A DNA stretch of 64,000 nucleotides, taken from assembly GCF_003851685.1 (NCBI RefSeq), contig NZ_CP027727.1, positions 5,456,001 through 5,520,000 on the forward strand. The letters run 5' to 3'. The translations under genes were made by a program, and so were the position numbers. This document shows positions 8,382-17,000 of the stretch, piece by piece. The notes below the pieces were generated by a model, which saw nothing but the letters and a program-made list of their open reading frames with translations, was not told where the DNA came from and did not search any database. Source of the DNA: Pseudomonas sp. R5-89-07. Lineage in GTDB: Bacteria; Pseudomonadota; Gammaproteobacteria; Pseudomonadales; Pseudomonadaceae. How positions within the stretch are numbered: the stretch's first letter is position 1; each line of letters opens with the position of its first letter.

Positions 8382-9008
8382 ATGAATGCCCAAGCTGGAC
8401 TACCCTCTGCCTACCGTGCGCCGTCCCGCCGCCCTCGCTCGGGGGCTTGGAGAAAGCCTATTTCCACCCACGACACTGACCCGTTGCGGCCATTACTGGC
8501 CCAATGCGCCCTGGGCAACCGCCAAGCGTTCGAAACCCTGTATCGCGGCGTTTCACCGCGTTTGCACGGTGTGGCCTACCGCTTCATGGGGCGTTCGGAC
8601 CTGGCTGAAGAAGTCTTGCAGGAAGCCTTCGTGCGCATCTGGTACAACGCTTCGCGCTACGAATCGCACCTGGCCTCGCCGATGACCTGGATGGTCAACA
8701 TCACGCGCAACCTGGCCATCGACCAGTTGCGCAAACACCGCGAACAGCCCCTGGCCGACGGGCAGCAGGACGCCCTGCTCGACGAGAGCCCCAGCGCCCA
8801 CGACCAACTCGCCAGCGAACGCGAAGCCCACGCCTTGAAGCGCTGCCTGGACACGCTCGACGGCATGCAGCGCCAGTCGATCAGCGTGGCGTATTTCCAG
8901 GGGCTGTCGTGCTCGGAGCTGGCCGAGCAGTTGGCGGCGCCGCTGGGCTCGGTCAAGTCCTGGATCCGTCGCGGCATGGAACGTCTGCGCAGGTGCCTTG
9001 AATCATGA
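8382..9008 (+). CDS. ECF-type RNA polymerase sigma factor
   Basis: A 208-residue extracytoplasmic-function sigma factor. Region 2 lies at about residues 38-105 (LAEEVLQEAFVRIWYNASRYE and SPMTWMVNITRNLAIDQLRKHR). Region 4 lies at about 145-205 (QSISVAYFQGLSCSELAEQL, then SVKSWIRRGMERLRRCL). The downstream gene overlaps by four bases and encodes an RskA-type anti-sigma factor, so this belongs with SigK/RskA-like pairs. The first 30 residues are Arg/Pro-rich, and translation may start slightly downstream. The inducing signal is unknown. A likely local regulon includes this operon and perhaps the secreted-protein remnant and RskA-like gene that follow. Confidence 0.92.
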   Translation: MNAQAGLPSAYRAPSRRPRSGAWRKPISTHDTDPLRPLLAQCALGNRQAFETLYRGVSPRLHGVAYRFMGRSDLAEEVLQEAFVRIWYNASRYESHLASPMTWMVNITRNLAIDQLRKHREQPLADGQQDALLDESPSAHDQLASEREAHALKRCLDTLDGMQRQSISVAYFQGLSCSELAEQLAAPLGSVKSWIRRGMERLRRCLES

Positions 9009-9676
9009 ACTACCAGACCACCGCCCTGCGCCGCGTCCTCGCCGCCGATTATGCGATCGGGCTGATGCCTGCCACTGCTCGCCGACGCTTCGATGCGCTG
9101 TTATTGGAAGACGCCGCCCTGCGCGTCGAACTCGGTCATTGGCAAGAGGCGCTCGCCAGCCTGACCGATAGCGTGCCCGAGCGGCCAGTGCCGGAGCCTG
9201 TTTGGGCAGGCATCAAGGCACGAATCGAACCGCAGGTGCTGCATGTACCGGCGAAGAAACCCTTCTGGATGAACTTGCGACTGTTGGCGGCCGCGTGCGC
9301 AGTAGCCGTAGCGGTACTGGTGGGTGTGCTTTATCAACCGGATATCGAGTACAACGCCACGCTGGTGGCGGCCAACCAGCAGCCGGCACTGCAAATCCAC
9401 GCATTTGGCGATCATCTGCAAGTGGAGCCGCTGTCACTGGCCGCGGTGGAACCGACACGTGCCCTGGAACTGTGGGCGATGGCGCCTGGCGGAAAACCGG
9501 TCTCTCTGGGATTGGTGCCTACTTCGGGTAAAGGCCGAATTCAGTTGAGCAAGGCGCAGCAGGCATTGCTGAACGCACCGTTGACCCTCGCCGTCAGCCT
9601 GGAACCGCAAGGTGGCTCACCGACCGGGCAGCCGACCGGGCCGGTGCTGTACCAGGGCGCACTGGCTTCTCGCTGA
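9005..9676 (+). CDS. RskA-type anti-sigma factor
   Basis: A 223-residue single-pass membrane protein expected to hold the adjacent sigma factor inactive. The cytosolic N-terminal anti-sigma domain (about 1-85: ALRRVLAADYAIGLMPATARRRFDALL) is of the zinc-free RskA kind, followed by one transmembrane helix (about 93-112). The periplasmic RskA domain (about 113-223) contains the typical LELWAMAPGGKPVSLGLV and PTGPVLYQGALASR. Its start overlaps the sigma-factor stop (ATGA). A truncated paralogue carrying only the helix and periplasmic half lies about 650 bases downstream. Confidence 0.9.
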   Translation: MNYQTTALRRVLAADYAIGLMPATARRRFDALLLEDAALRVELGHWQEALASLTDSVPERPVPEPVWAGIKARIEPQVLHVPAKKPFWMNLRLLAAACAVAVAVLVGVLYQPDIEYNATLVAANQQPALQIHAFGDHLQVEPLSLAAVEPTRALELWAMAPGGKPVSLGLVPTSGKGRIQLSKAQQALLNAPLTLAVSLEPQGGSPTGQPTGPVLYQGALASR

Positions 9677-9688
9677 GGGGCTCTAGAT

Positions 9689-9716
9689 GATCACTCCCAC
9701 GCTCTGCGTGGGAATG
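9689..9716. repeat. Short palindromic repeat, family TCCCACGC-TC-GCGTGGGA
   Basis: A near-perfect hairpin (TCCCACGCTCTGCGTGGGA) 20 bases after the anti-sigma stop. The same element, including the preceding GATCA and following ATG, recurs at 22364-22393, so it is a second small dispersed repeat family distinct from the main REP. Confidence 0.85.
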
Positions 9717-9847
9717 CGCTTTGAAAAAGCGCGGCTGCCAGTCGTCTTTTCACCCGTTTGACGTATACACATCCTCGGAACGGATCCGTCGTTAAAGCTC
9801 ACCCAAGACAGCCTCTATCAGGCTTTCAACCAGGAGCTGTAACGATC

Positions 9848-10209
9848 ATGATCGGATTGATACCCAATTTTTATGCCGCCTTCAGTGCGCTCAACAACTG
9901 CAACAACGCCCACCCGCCGACATAGGCCAATGCCCCGCCACTCGGAACATTCAGTCCACCCCCTACACAGACCCCGACCTGCCGCCACCGTATGGCGAGG
10001 GTTACCAATACTCCGCCACCACCGACGGCAAGACATGGTCCGGGCAAACCGCTGCAACCAAAGACGACTACCTTGCGCCTGAGTACGAATTGCACGCACA
10101 GACCATCAGCGAACGGCAGGGCAAAGTATTTTGCGACTACGGCGGCAAGCGCCTGATAAAAGAGGGAGAGGTCGCCGACCCTTACCTCAGGCTGTCTAGA
10201 TTCAAATAA
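9848..10209 (+). pseudogene. Frameshifted secreted protein, DUF3757-like
   Basis: Two reading frames together look like one small exported protein. From ATG 9848 (AGGAG 12 bases upstream) frame 2 gives a 25-residue leader-like peptide (MIGLIPNFYAAFSALNNCNN) that hits TAG at 9923-9925. From about 9915 frame 1 runs on without a stop for about 95 codons to TAA at 10207: a Cys-Pro start (DIGQCPATRNIQSTP), then DGKTWSGQT, KVFCDYGGKR and an end at SRFK. The CP...DGKxWxG...C layout resembles DUF3757 secreted proteins. A one-base shift near 9905-9922 would join the two halves. It could be a true pseudogene, a sequencing error in a short C/G run, or programmed slippage. An antisense frame (9871-10095) is open, but its composition is less protein-like. 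Family call is moderate. Confidence 0.55.
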
Positions 10210-10215
10210 TCGGTA

Positions 10216-10241
10216 AAAAGGCGACTCCAGGAGTCGCCTTT
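10216..10241 (+). terminator. Rho-independent terminator (palindromic)
   Basis: A perfect dyad, AAAGGCGACTCC/GGAGTCGCCTTT, starts seven bases after the stop of the frameshifted gene. A and T tails on both sides would let it work in either direction. Confidence 0.85.
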
Positions 10242-10328
10242 CCTGGGTCTGTCAAACATTGGCTTCCGGAACCCATCGCGCTCAATAGGGTCCATGAACT
10301 GACTACAAAATTTGTCAGGAAGAAACTG

Positions 10329-10787
10329 ATGACTGCGAACCAACCCCAAATGATTGAGCACAAGCCTGCATTCTGGAGCCGCCCTCGCCTGTTCATCGGC
10401 GCCTGTGTCGTGGTGGTTGCCGGTATCGGTGGCGCGCTCTACACCCAGGACACCGTCAAATCCGCGGCAACGTTGGTGACGACGACCCAACAGCCCGCCG
10501 CGCAAATCATGGCGCACAAGGACTACCTGGAAGTGCAGCCGATTGCCGCCACGGCACCTGCGCCAGACCAGAGCCTGGAGCTGTGGGCGATTCCCAAAGA
10601 TGGCACACCAGTCTCCCTGGGCCTGCTGCCGGAAGACGGCAAGGGCATCATTGGCCTCAATCCGCGCCAGCAGGAAAGCATCAGCAAACCGGTGGAATTG
10701 ATGGTGAGTTCAGAGACCAAGGGTGGCTCCGTCAGCAAACAACCAACAGGCCCAACCGTCTACCAGGGCGCCCTGGCCACTCGCTGA
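10329..10787 (+). CDS. Stand-alone RskA periplasmic-domain protein (truncated anti-sigma paralogue)
   Basis: A 152-residue single-pass membrane protein aligning along its whole length with residues about 70-223 of the RskA-type anti-sigma factor at 9005-9676. Shared features are the short basic lead (KPAFWSRPRLF versus KPFWMNLRLL), one helix (about 22-40), ATLV...QQPA, LELWAIPKDGTPVSLGLLP, and a nearly identical end (PTGPTVYQGALATR). It lacks the cytosolic sigma-binding domain entirely. It has its own AGGAAG site and ATG, so it looks like an intact gene rather than debris. It could compete for signals or proteases at the periplasmic face, or be a decaying duplicate. Function is unknown. Confidence 0.8.
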   Translation: MTANQPQMIEHKPAFWSRPRLFIGACVVVVAGIGGALYTQDTVKSAATLVTTTQQPAAQIMAHKDYLEVQPIAATAPAPDQSLELWAIPKDGTPVSLGLLPEDGKGIIGLNPRQQESISKPVELMVSSETKGGSVSKQPTGPTVYQGALATR

Positions 10788-10808
10788 TCCCCAACCTCCA
10801 CAAATCCC

Positions 10809-10834
10809 TTGTGGGAGGGGGCTTGTTCCTGGGA
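10809..10834 (+). repeat. Solitary, degenerate REP arm
   Basis: One REP arm (TTGTGGGAGGGGGCTTG) whose 3' half has drifted (TTCCTGGGA instead of CCCCCGAT) and which lacks a partner arm. Confidence 0.75.
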
Positions 10835-10841
10835 GATGCGA

Positions 10842-10869
10842 AAAAGGGCGACCAACAGGCCGCCCTTTT
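10842..10869. terminator. Bidirectional intrinsic terminator
   Basis: The stem AAAAGGGCG / CGCCCTTTT with a ten-base loop lies between the convergent RskA-like gene and fdhA. Its T tract on both strands suits termination of both. Confidence 0.85.
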
Positions 10870-10884
10870 CATTGGCCTGATGCT

Positions 10885-12084
10885 TTACGCCGCACTGAAC
10901 AACTTATGCGGATCAATCACAAACTTCTTCGGCACACCCGCATCGAACTCGCCATACCCACGTGGCGCGTCATCCAGGCTGATGACCTGCACGCCAACAA
11001 TCTCGGCAATGTTGATACGGTCCCACATGATCGCCTGCATCAGCTGGCGGTTGTACTTCATTACCGGGGTTTGCCCGGTGTGGAAGCTATGGGATTTGGC
11101 CCAGCCCAGGCCGAAGCGAATGCTCAAGCTGCCCATTTTCGCAGCCGCATCGACGGCACCTGGATCTTCGGTGACGTACAGGCCAGGGATACCGATCTTG
11201 CCGGCCACGCGCACCACGCCCATCAGTGAGTTGAGCACGGTGGCCGGGGCTTCGGCCTTGACGCCGTCATGGCCGTGGCCGCGTGCTTCAAAGCCCACGC
11301 AGTCGACGGCGCAATCCACTTCCGGCTCGCCGAGCAGCGCGGCGATCTGTTCGTGCAGTGGGGTGTCGGTGGACAGGTCGACGATCTCGAAACCCTGGGC
11401 CTTGGCGTGGGCCAGGCGGATCGAGTTGACGTCGCCGATGATCACCACCGCAGCGCCAAGCAAGCGTGCGGAAGCAGCAGCCGCCAGGCCGACCGGGCCG
11501 GCACCGGCGATGTACACCGTGCTGCCTGGGCCAACGCCTGCCGTGACGGCGCCGTGGTAGCCGGTGGGCAGGATGTCGGAGAGGCAGGTCAGGTCACGGA
11601 TTTTCTCCATGGCCTTGTCGCGGTCCGGCAGTTTCAACAGGTTGAAGTCGGCGTACGGCACCAGCACGTATTCGGCCTGGCCGCCGGTCCAGTCGCCCAT
11701 GTCGACGTAGCCGTAGGCGCCACCGGCACGGGCCGGGTTGACGGTCAGGCACACGCCGGTGTGTTGTTCCTTGCACGAACGGCAGCGGCCGCAGGCCACG
11801 TTGAAAGGAACGGAAACCAGGTCGCCGATTTTAAGGTTCTCGACGTCGCTGCCCTTCTCGATCACTTCGCCGGTGATTTCATGCCCCAGCACCAGGCCGG
11901 TCTGGGCGGTGGTGCGGCCGCGCACCATGTGTTGGTCGGAGCCGCAGATGTTGGTGGAGACCACGCGCAGGATGACGCCATGCTCGATCTTCCTGCCACG
12001 GGGGTCCTGCATTTTGGGATAGTCGATTTTCTGTACTTCGACCTTGCCGTTGCCGAGATACACGACACCACGATTACCAGACAT
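10885..12084 (-). CDS. fdhA: Glutathione-independent formaldehyde dehydrogenase
   Basis: A 399-residue zinc-containing NAD-dependent alcohol dehydrogenase-family enzyme that oxidises formaldehyde to formate without glutathione, like the P. putida enzyme. Catalytic zinc ligands C47 (NICGSDQH) and H68 (LGHE) are visible. Structural zinc cysteines are at 98, 101, 104 and 112 (CGRCRSCKEQHTGVC). The Rossmann fold has GAGPVGLAA. The start follows GAGG with good spacing. It ends the glyA-soxBDAG-purU-fdhA run and removes formaldehyde released by the demethylation steps. A REP pair separates it from purU. Confidence 0.95.
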   Translation of the reverse strand: MSGNRGVVYLGNGKVEVQKIDYPKMQDPRGRKIEHGVILRVVSTNICGSDQHMVRGRTTAQTGLVLGHEITGEVIEKGSDVENLKIGDLVSVPFNVACGRCRSCKEQHTGVCLTVNPARAGGAYGYVDMGDWTGGQAEYVLVPYADFNLLKLPDRDKAMEKIRDLTCLSDILPTGYHGAVTAGVGPGSTVYIAGAGPVGLAAAASARLLGAAVVIIGDVNSIRLAHAKAQGFEIVDLSTDTPLHEQIAALLGEPEVDCAVDCVGFEARGHGHDGVKAEAPATVLNSLMGVVRVAGKIGIPGLYVTEDPGAVDAAAKMGSLSIRFGLGWAKSHSFHTGQTPVMKYNRQLMQAIMWDRINIAEIVGVQVISLDDAPRGYGEFDAGVPKKFVIDPHKLFSAA

Positions 12085-12187
12085 GCTTTCACCTCGCTGT
12101 TGTTGTTATGGAACTGCGTTGCCGCTTGGGTGGGCAGCGCGTTGAGTGCTCGGGTTACAGATGCTGTTGCTTGTGTTGTTTGTGAGG

Positions 12188-12265
12188 GCCTCATCGGGGG
12201 CAAGCCCCCTCCCACCTTTGATTTGTGAATACAGTCAAATGTGGGAGGGGGCTTGCCCCCGATGG
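12188..12265. repeat. REP pair, head type
   Basis: Inverted REP arms with CGGGGGC ends outward and a spacer near 27 bases, lying between purU and fdhA inside the operon. It may adjust relative transcript levels of the two genes. Confidence 0.95.
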
Positions 12266-12271
12266 CGTCTG

Positions 12272-13129
12272 TCAGAGCACCACAGTTCTATTGGCGTTCA
12301 AAAACACCCGCCGTTCAATGTGATACCCCACCGCCCGCGCCAATGTCAGCCCTTCGATATCGCGCCCCTTGGCAATCAGGTCCTCGGGATAATGGCTGTG
12401 GTCCACCACTTCCACACCCTGGGCGATGATCGGCCCTTCATCCAGATCGTTGTTGATGTAATGCGCCGTAGCGCCGACCAGTTTCACGCCCTTGTTGTAC
12501 GCCTGGTGATACGGCTTGGCGCCCTTGAATCCCGGCAGCAACGAGTGATGAATGTTGATCGCCTTGCCGTCCAGCTTGCGGCACAGCTCCGGTGACAGCA
12601 CCTGCATATAGCGCGCAAGAATCACCAGTTCGGCGCCGGTGTCTTCCACCACTTGCCACACTTGGCGTTCCTGGGACGGTTTGTCGTTGGGGTCCAGCGG
12701 GAAATGGTAGTAGGGAACCTGGTGCCAGTCGGCCAGGGGCTTCAAATCGGGGTGGTTGGACACCACCGCGACCACGTCCATCGACAATTGGCCGATGCGC
12801 TGGCGATACAGCAAGTCATTCAGGCAGTGATCGGCCTTGGACACCATGATCACCACTTTGGGCCGGTAGTTCGGCGCTGTCAGTTCGAAGATCATGCCAA
12901 AGGCTTCGCCGCGCGTGGCCAGGCCGTCGCGAAAGGCTTGTTCGTCAAAACCGTCCGGCTGACGGAATTCCACGCGAATGAAAAACCGGCCCGAGAGGCG
13001 GTCATCGAACGAATGGTGCTCGGTGACGTAGCAACCCTGCTCGAACAGGTAGCGGGTGACCGCGTCCACCGTGCCGAGCACGCTGGGGCAGTCGGCGGTC
13101 AAAATCCATGTATCGGGTGCGCGGCTCAT
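12272..13129 (-). CDS. purU: Formyltetrahydrofolate deformylase
   Basis: A 285-residue cytosolic enzyme hydrolysing 10-formyl-THF to formate and THF. An N-terminal ACT domain (about residues 8-85: TADCPSVLGTVDAVTRYLFE) is followed by a formyltransferase-fold domain (about 90-285) with the catalytic-site stretch NIHHSLLPGFKGAKPYHQAY and the conserved Asp of LDEGPIIAQ. In this operon it recycles THF after one-carbon units from sarcosine are trapped as folate adducts. It probably corresponds to the PurU2 type of pseudomonads rather than the purine-balancing copy (inference from location). Confidence 0.95.
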   Translation of the reverse strand: MSRAPDTWILTADCPSVLGTVDAVTRYLFEQGCYVTEHHSFDDRLSGRFFIRVEFRQPDGFDEQAFRDGLATRGEAFGMIFELTAPNYRPKVVIMVSKADHCLNDLLYRQRIGQLSMDVVAVVSNHPDLKPLADWHQVPYYHFPLDPNDKPSQERQVWQVVEDTGAELVILARYMQVLSPELCRKLDGKAINIHHSLLPGFKGAKPYHQAYNKGVKLVGATAHYINNDLDEGPIIAQGVEVVDHSHYPEDLIAKGRDIEGLTLARAVGYHIERRVFLNANRTVVL

Positions 13130-13150
13130 AGCGGGTGACTCCTCAAACTA

Positions 13151-13252
13151 CTGTAGGAGCGAGCTTGCTCGCGAAAAACGTTAACGATAACGTGCCCATC
13201 CTGAATGAACGCGGCGCCCTTGAGTTCTTCGCGAGCAAGCTCGCTCCTACAG
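13151..13252. repeat. Second-family REP pair (TGTAGGAGCGAGCTTGCTCGC)
   Basis: An inverted pair of arms, CTGTAGGAGCGAGCTTGCTCG on the left and its complement on the right, with about 50 bases between. This is a different REP family from the GTGGGAGGGGG type and the only copy in the window. It lies between soxG and purU within the operon. Confidence 0.93.
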
Positions 13253-13255
13253 AGA

Positions 13256-13885
13256 TCATTGGACGCTCAGACCAAACTCGGCCGAGGCATCCTGCAACCA
13301 CAACCACCAGTAATCCGAGAAGCTGCGACGGATCAGCAGTTCCCAGGTGTCTTCTGCGGTGTGGCGGATCACCAGTTGCGACTTGGCGAACACCGTACCC
13401 ACCGCCTTGCCCACCGGGAAGTTGTTGGGGTGCACGTCGTAGCTGGTGGACTTCATCAGCACGTCGCGCACGTTCGGGCCGCTGAGTTCGAGGATCTGCT
13501 GGCCGCCGCTGACGTTGACGACCTGGATATGCAGGTCGCCCAACGCCGCGCGCAGGTTTTGCTCGGCGGCGAACTCTTCGCCGCCTGGCACGATCAACAG
13601 CCACTCGTCCGGGCCGAGCCATTGCAGGCTGGTTTCGCCTTTGACGATCACGCTCAGGGCGCCAGGCAGTTCGATACCCAGGGCCTTGTGCACGCCGGCG
13701 GCGAACGCGGCATCGTGGCCGTCGCCACGAAGGGTCAGGTGGCCGAGGAGCTTCTTTTCACGCACGGTCACGCCGGCGTTCTTGCGGCCCTTGCCGACCA
13801 GGCTGGCGAGGTCGGCATGGTGCAACGACGACTCGGCCTTGGCGCCGGTGGTGGGGCGTTGTTGGTACACGTTGGCTGCTGTCAT
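13256..13885 (-). CDS. soxG: Sarcosine oxidase gamma subunit
   Basis: A 209-residue subunit of heterotetrameric sarcosine oxidase (alpha-beta-gamma-delta), which oxidatively demethylates sarcosine to glycine. The sequence fits the SoxG/GcvT-like fold (LLGHLTLRGDG, LGPDEWLLIVP, LELSGPNVRDVLMKSTSYDVHPNNFPVGK, ending near RSFSDYWWLWLQDASAEF). It carries no cofactor and helps assembly. It is separated from soxA by a REP pair, which is unusual for tightly coupled complex subunits and may lower or stabilise particular mRNA parts. Confidence 0.93.
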   Translation of the reverse strand: MTAANVYQQRPTTGAKAESSLHHADLASLVGKGRKNAGVTVREKKLLGHLTLRGDGHDAAFAAGVHKALGIELPGALSVIVKGETSLQWLGPDEWLLIVPGGEEFAAEQNLRAALGDLHIQVVNVSGGQQILELSGPNVRDVLMKSTSYDVHPNNFPVGKAVGTVFAKSQLVIRHTAEDTWELLIRRSFSDYWWLWLQDASAEFGLSVQ

Positions 13886-13920
13886 AAAGCACCTGTCTTA
13901 ATTCTGTTGTGAGGCTGATG

Positions 13921-13993
13921 GCCTCATCGGGGGCAAGCCCCCTCCCACAGGGGAATGCATTTCAAATGTGGGAGGGGGCTTACCCCCGATGCA
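13921..13993. repeat. REP pair, head type
   Basis: Inverted arms between soxA and soxG. The spacer resembles, in reverse complement, the spacer of the pairs at 41379 and 52504. One arm carries a G-to-A change (CTTACCCCC). Confidence 0.95.
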
Positions 13994-14007
13994 GGCGACT
14001 CGGTCTA

Positions 14008-17000
14008 TCAGATGTTCTGGCGTTCACCTTTGGGGTCAAAGAACACCGAAGACACAATCTCCGCCTCGATCACACTGCCATCGGCCTGGGGCGAAAACAC
14101 CCGCTCGCCGATGCGCTTCAAGCCGCCCTTGACCACGCCCATGGCAAACGAATAACCCAGGGAGTTGTGCGCATAGCTTGAGGTGACATGGCCGACCATT
14201 TTCATCGGAATGGTCTGCTTGGGATCGAACACCAACTGCGCACCTTCTGGCAGCCATACCGTTGGATCGATTGGCTTGAGGCCCACCAGTTGCTTGCGCT
14301 CTTCACGCACGCAGTCTTCACGGTTCATCCCGCGCCAGCCGATCCACGAGAACGGTTTGGTACGGCCTACGCACCAGCCCATGTTCAGGTCGTCCGGGGT
14401 CATCGAGCCGTCGGTGTCCTGGCCGACAATGATGAAGCCCTTCTCGGCACGCAGTACGTGCATGGTTTCGGTGCCGTACGGGGTCAGGTTGTACTGCTTG
14501 CCGGCCTCGACGATCTTTTCCAGCACGCCCATGGCGTAGTCGGCCTGCACGTTGACTTCGTACGACAGCTCGCCGGTAAACGAGATCCGGAACACCCGCG
14601 CCGGTACGCCGCCTACCAGGCCTTCCTTCCAGGTCATGAACGGGAAGCCGTCCTTGTCCAGGTCGATGTCGGTGACTTCGCTCAGCAGCTTGCGGCTGTT
14701 GGGGCCAGACAACGTCATGGTCGCCCAGTGGTCGGTGACCGAAGTGAAGTACACCTTCAGATCCGGCCATTCGGTCTGCTGGTAGATTTCCAGCCACTGC
14801 AGCACGCGGGCAGCGCCGCCGGTGGTGGTGGTCATCAGGAAGTGGTTGTCGGCCAGACAGGCAGTGACGCCGTCGTCGAAGACCATGCCGTCTTCCTTGC
14901 ACATAAGGCCGTAGCGCGCCTTGCCCACGTCAAGCTTGGTCCAGGCGTTGCTGTAGATGCGGTTGAGGAATTCACGCGCATCCGGGCCCTGGATATCGAT
15001 CTTGCCGAGGGTGGACGCATCCAGCAGGCCGACGCTGTCGCGCACCGCCAGGCATTCGCGTTTTACCGCCGCGTGCAGGTCTTCGCCGTTGCGCGGGAAA
15101 TACCATGGGCGTTTCCACTGGCCGACGTCTTCGAATTCGGCGCCGTTCTTCACGTGCCAGGCTTGCAGCGCGGTGTAGCGCACCGGTTCGAAGATGTGCC
15201 CGCAGTGACGGCCCGCTACCGCGCCGAAGGTGACGGGCGTGTAGTTGGGGCGGAACATGGTGGTGCCCATCTGCGGGATGGTCACGTTCAGCGAACGGGC
15301 GGCAATGGCCAGGCCGTTGACGTTACCCAGCTTGCCCTGATCGGTACCGAAGCCCAGCGCGGTGTAGCGCTTGACGTGCTCCACCGACTCGAAACCTTCG
15401 CGGGTGGCCAGTTCGATGGCGGCGGCGGTGACGTCGTTTTGCAGGTCGACAAATTGCTTCGGCGCCCGTGCGGTGGCTTTCTCGTGAGGTACCTGGAACA
15501 GCGCCAGGGTCGGCTCTTCCAGACGGCTAAGGGCTTTAGGCAACACGCCTTCAACCGGGGCGAAACCGGCTTCGCTGGCCGCGCGTACGCCGCCCTCGAA
15601 ACCATCGGCCAGGGAATCACCCAGGCCATAGACGCCATTGATGCCGCCCACACACACGCGTTTCTGCGGCGCTTCGCCCGGCACGAAACCGAGGATGTCT
15701 TCACGCCAGGTCGGCTTGCCGCCCAGGTGCGAGGCCAAGTGCACCACCGGGCTGTAACCGCCGGAGCTGGCGACCAGGTCGCAATCGAGCCACTCGCCGG
15801 GACTGGTGACTTTGTGCGCTTTCACGTCGATGGCGGCAACCCGTGCACCGGTCACGTGCTTGCTGCCACGGGCCTCGATCACGGCGCTGCCGGTGAGGAT
15901 GCGAATGCCTTTGGCGCGGGCTTCTTCCACCAGCGCGCCGCGTGGGTTGTGGCGCGCATCGGCGACGGCGATCACTTGCAGGCCGGCGTCGAACCAGTCC
16001 AGGGCCACGCGATAGGCGTGGTCGTTGTTGGTCGAAAGCACCAGCTTCTTACCCGGTGCCACGCCGTAGCGGCGCACGTACGTGGACACCGCACCGGCGA
16101 GCATGTTGCCCGGCACGTCGTTGTTGCCGTACACCAGCGGCCGCTCGCACGCGCCGGTGGCCAGCACCACGCGCTTGGCGCGCACACGGTGGATACGCTG
16201 ACGCACCACACCGATGGGCGCACGGTCGCCGAGGTGATCGGTGAGGCGTTCGTGAATGGTCAGGAAGTTATGGTCGTGGTAGCCGTTGACGGTGGCGCGG
16301 GGCAGCAGCACCACCTCCGGCAGGGCTTTCAATTCGGCGATGACGCTGGCGACCCATTCGGTGGCCGGCTTGCCGTCGAGGCTTTCGCGCGAATCGAGCA
16401 GCGAACCGCCGAATTCTTCCTGCTCATCGGCGATAATCACACGGGCGCCACTGCGCGCAGCTGCCAGTGCAGCGGCGAGGCCGGCCGGGCCTGCGCCGAC
16501 CACCAGCACATCGCAGTGACGGTTGAAGTTGTCGTAGGTGTCCGGGTCGTTCTCGGTCGGCGAACGGCCAAGGCCGGCCGCCTTGCGAATGTACTTCTCG
16601 TACGTCATCCAGAACGACTGCGGGTACATGAAGGTTTTGTAGTAGAAGCCCGGCGGCATCAGCTTGCCGCCGACCTTGCCGAGAATGCCCATCATGTCAT
16701 TGTTGACGTTCGGCCAGCCGTTGGTGCTGGTGGCGACCAAACCCTGGTAAAGCGCCTGTTGCGTGGCGCGCACGTTGGGGATCTGGGTGGCTTCGGTGGC
16801 GCCGATCTGCAGCACCGCGTTGGGCTCTTCGGCGCCGGCGGCAAAGATGCCGCGTGGGCGCGAGTACTTGAAGCTGCGGCCGATGATGTCGACGCCGTTG
16901 GCCAGCAAGGCGGCAGCCAGGGTGTCGCCTTCAAAGCCTTTGTAGCTCTGGCCGTTGAAACTGAAGGTCAGCACTTTGTTACGGTCGATGCGGCCACCGT

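Noticed and set aside
9871..10095. Minus-strand frame opposite the frameshifted DUF3757-like gene
   Set aside because: Val/Gly-rich, no ribosome site; the plus-strand reading has a better protein pattern and is followed by a terminator.
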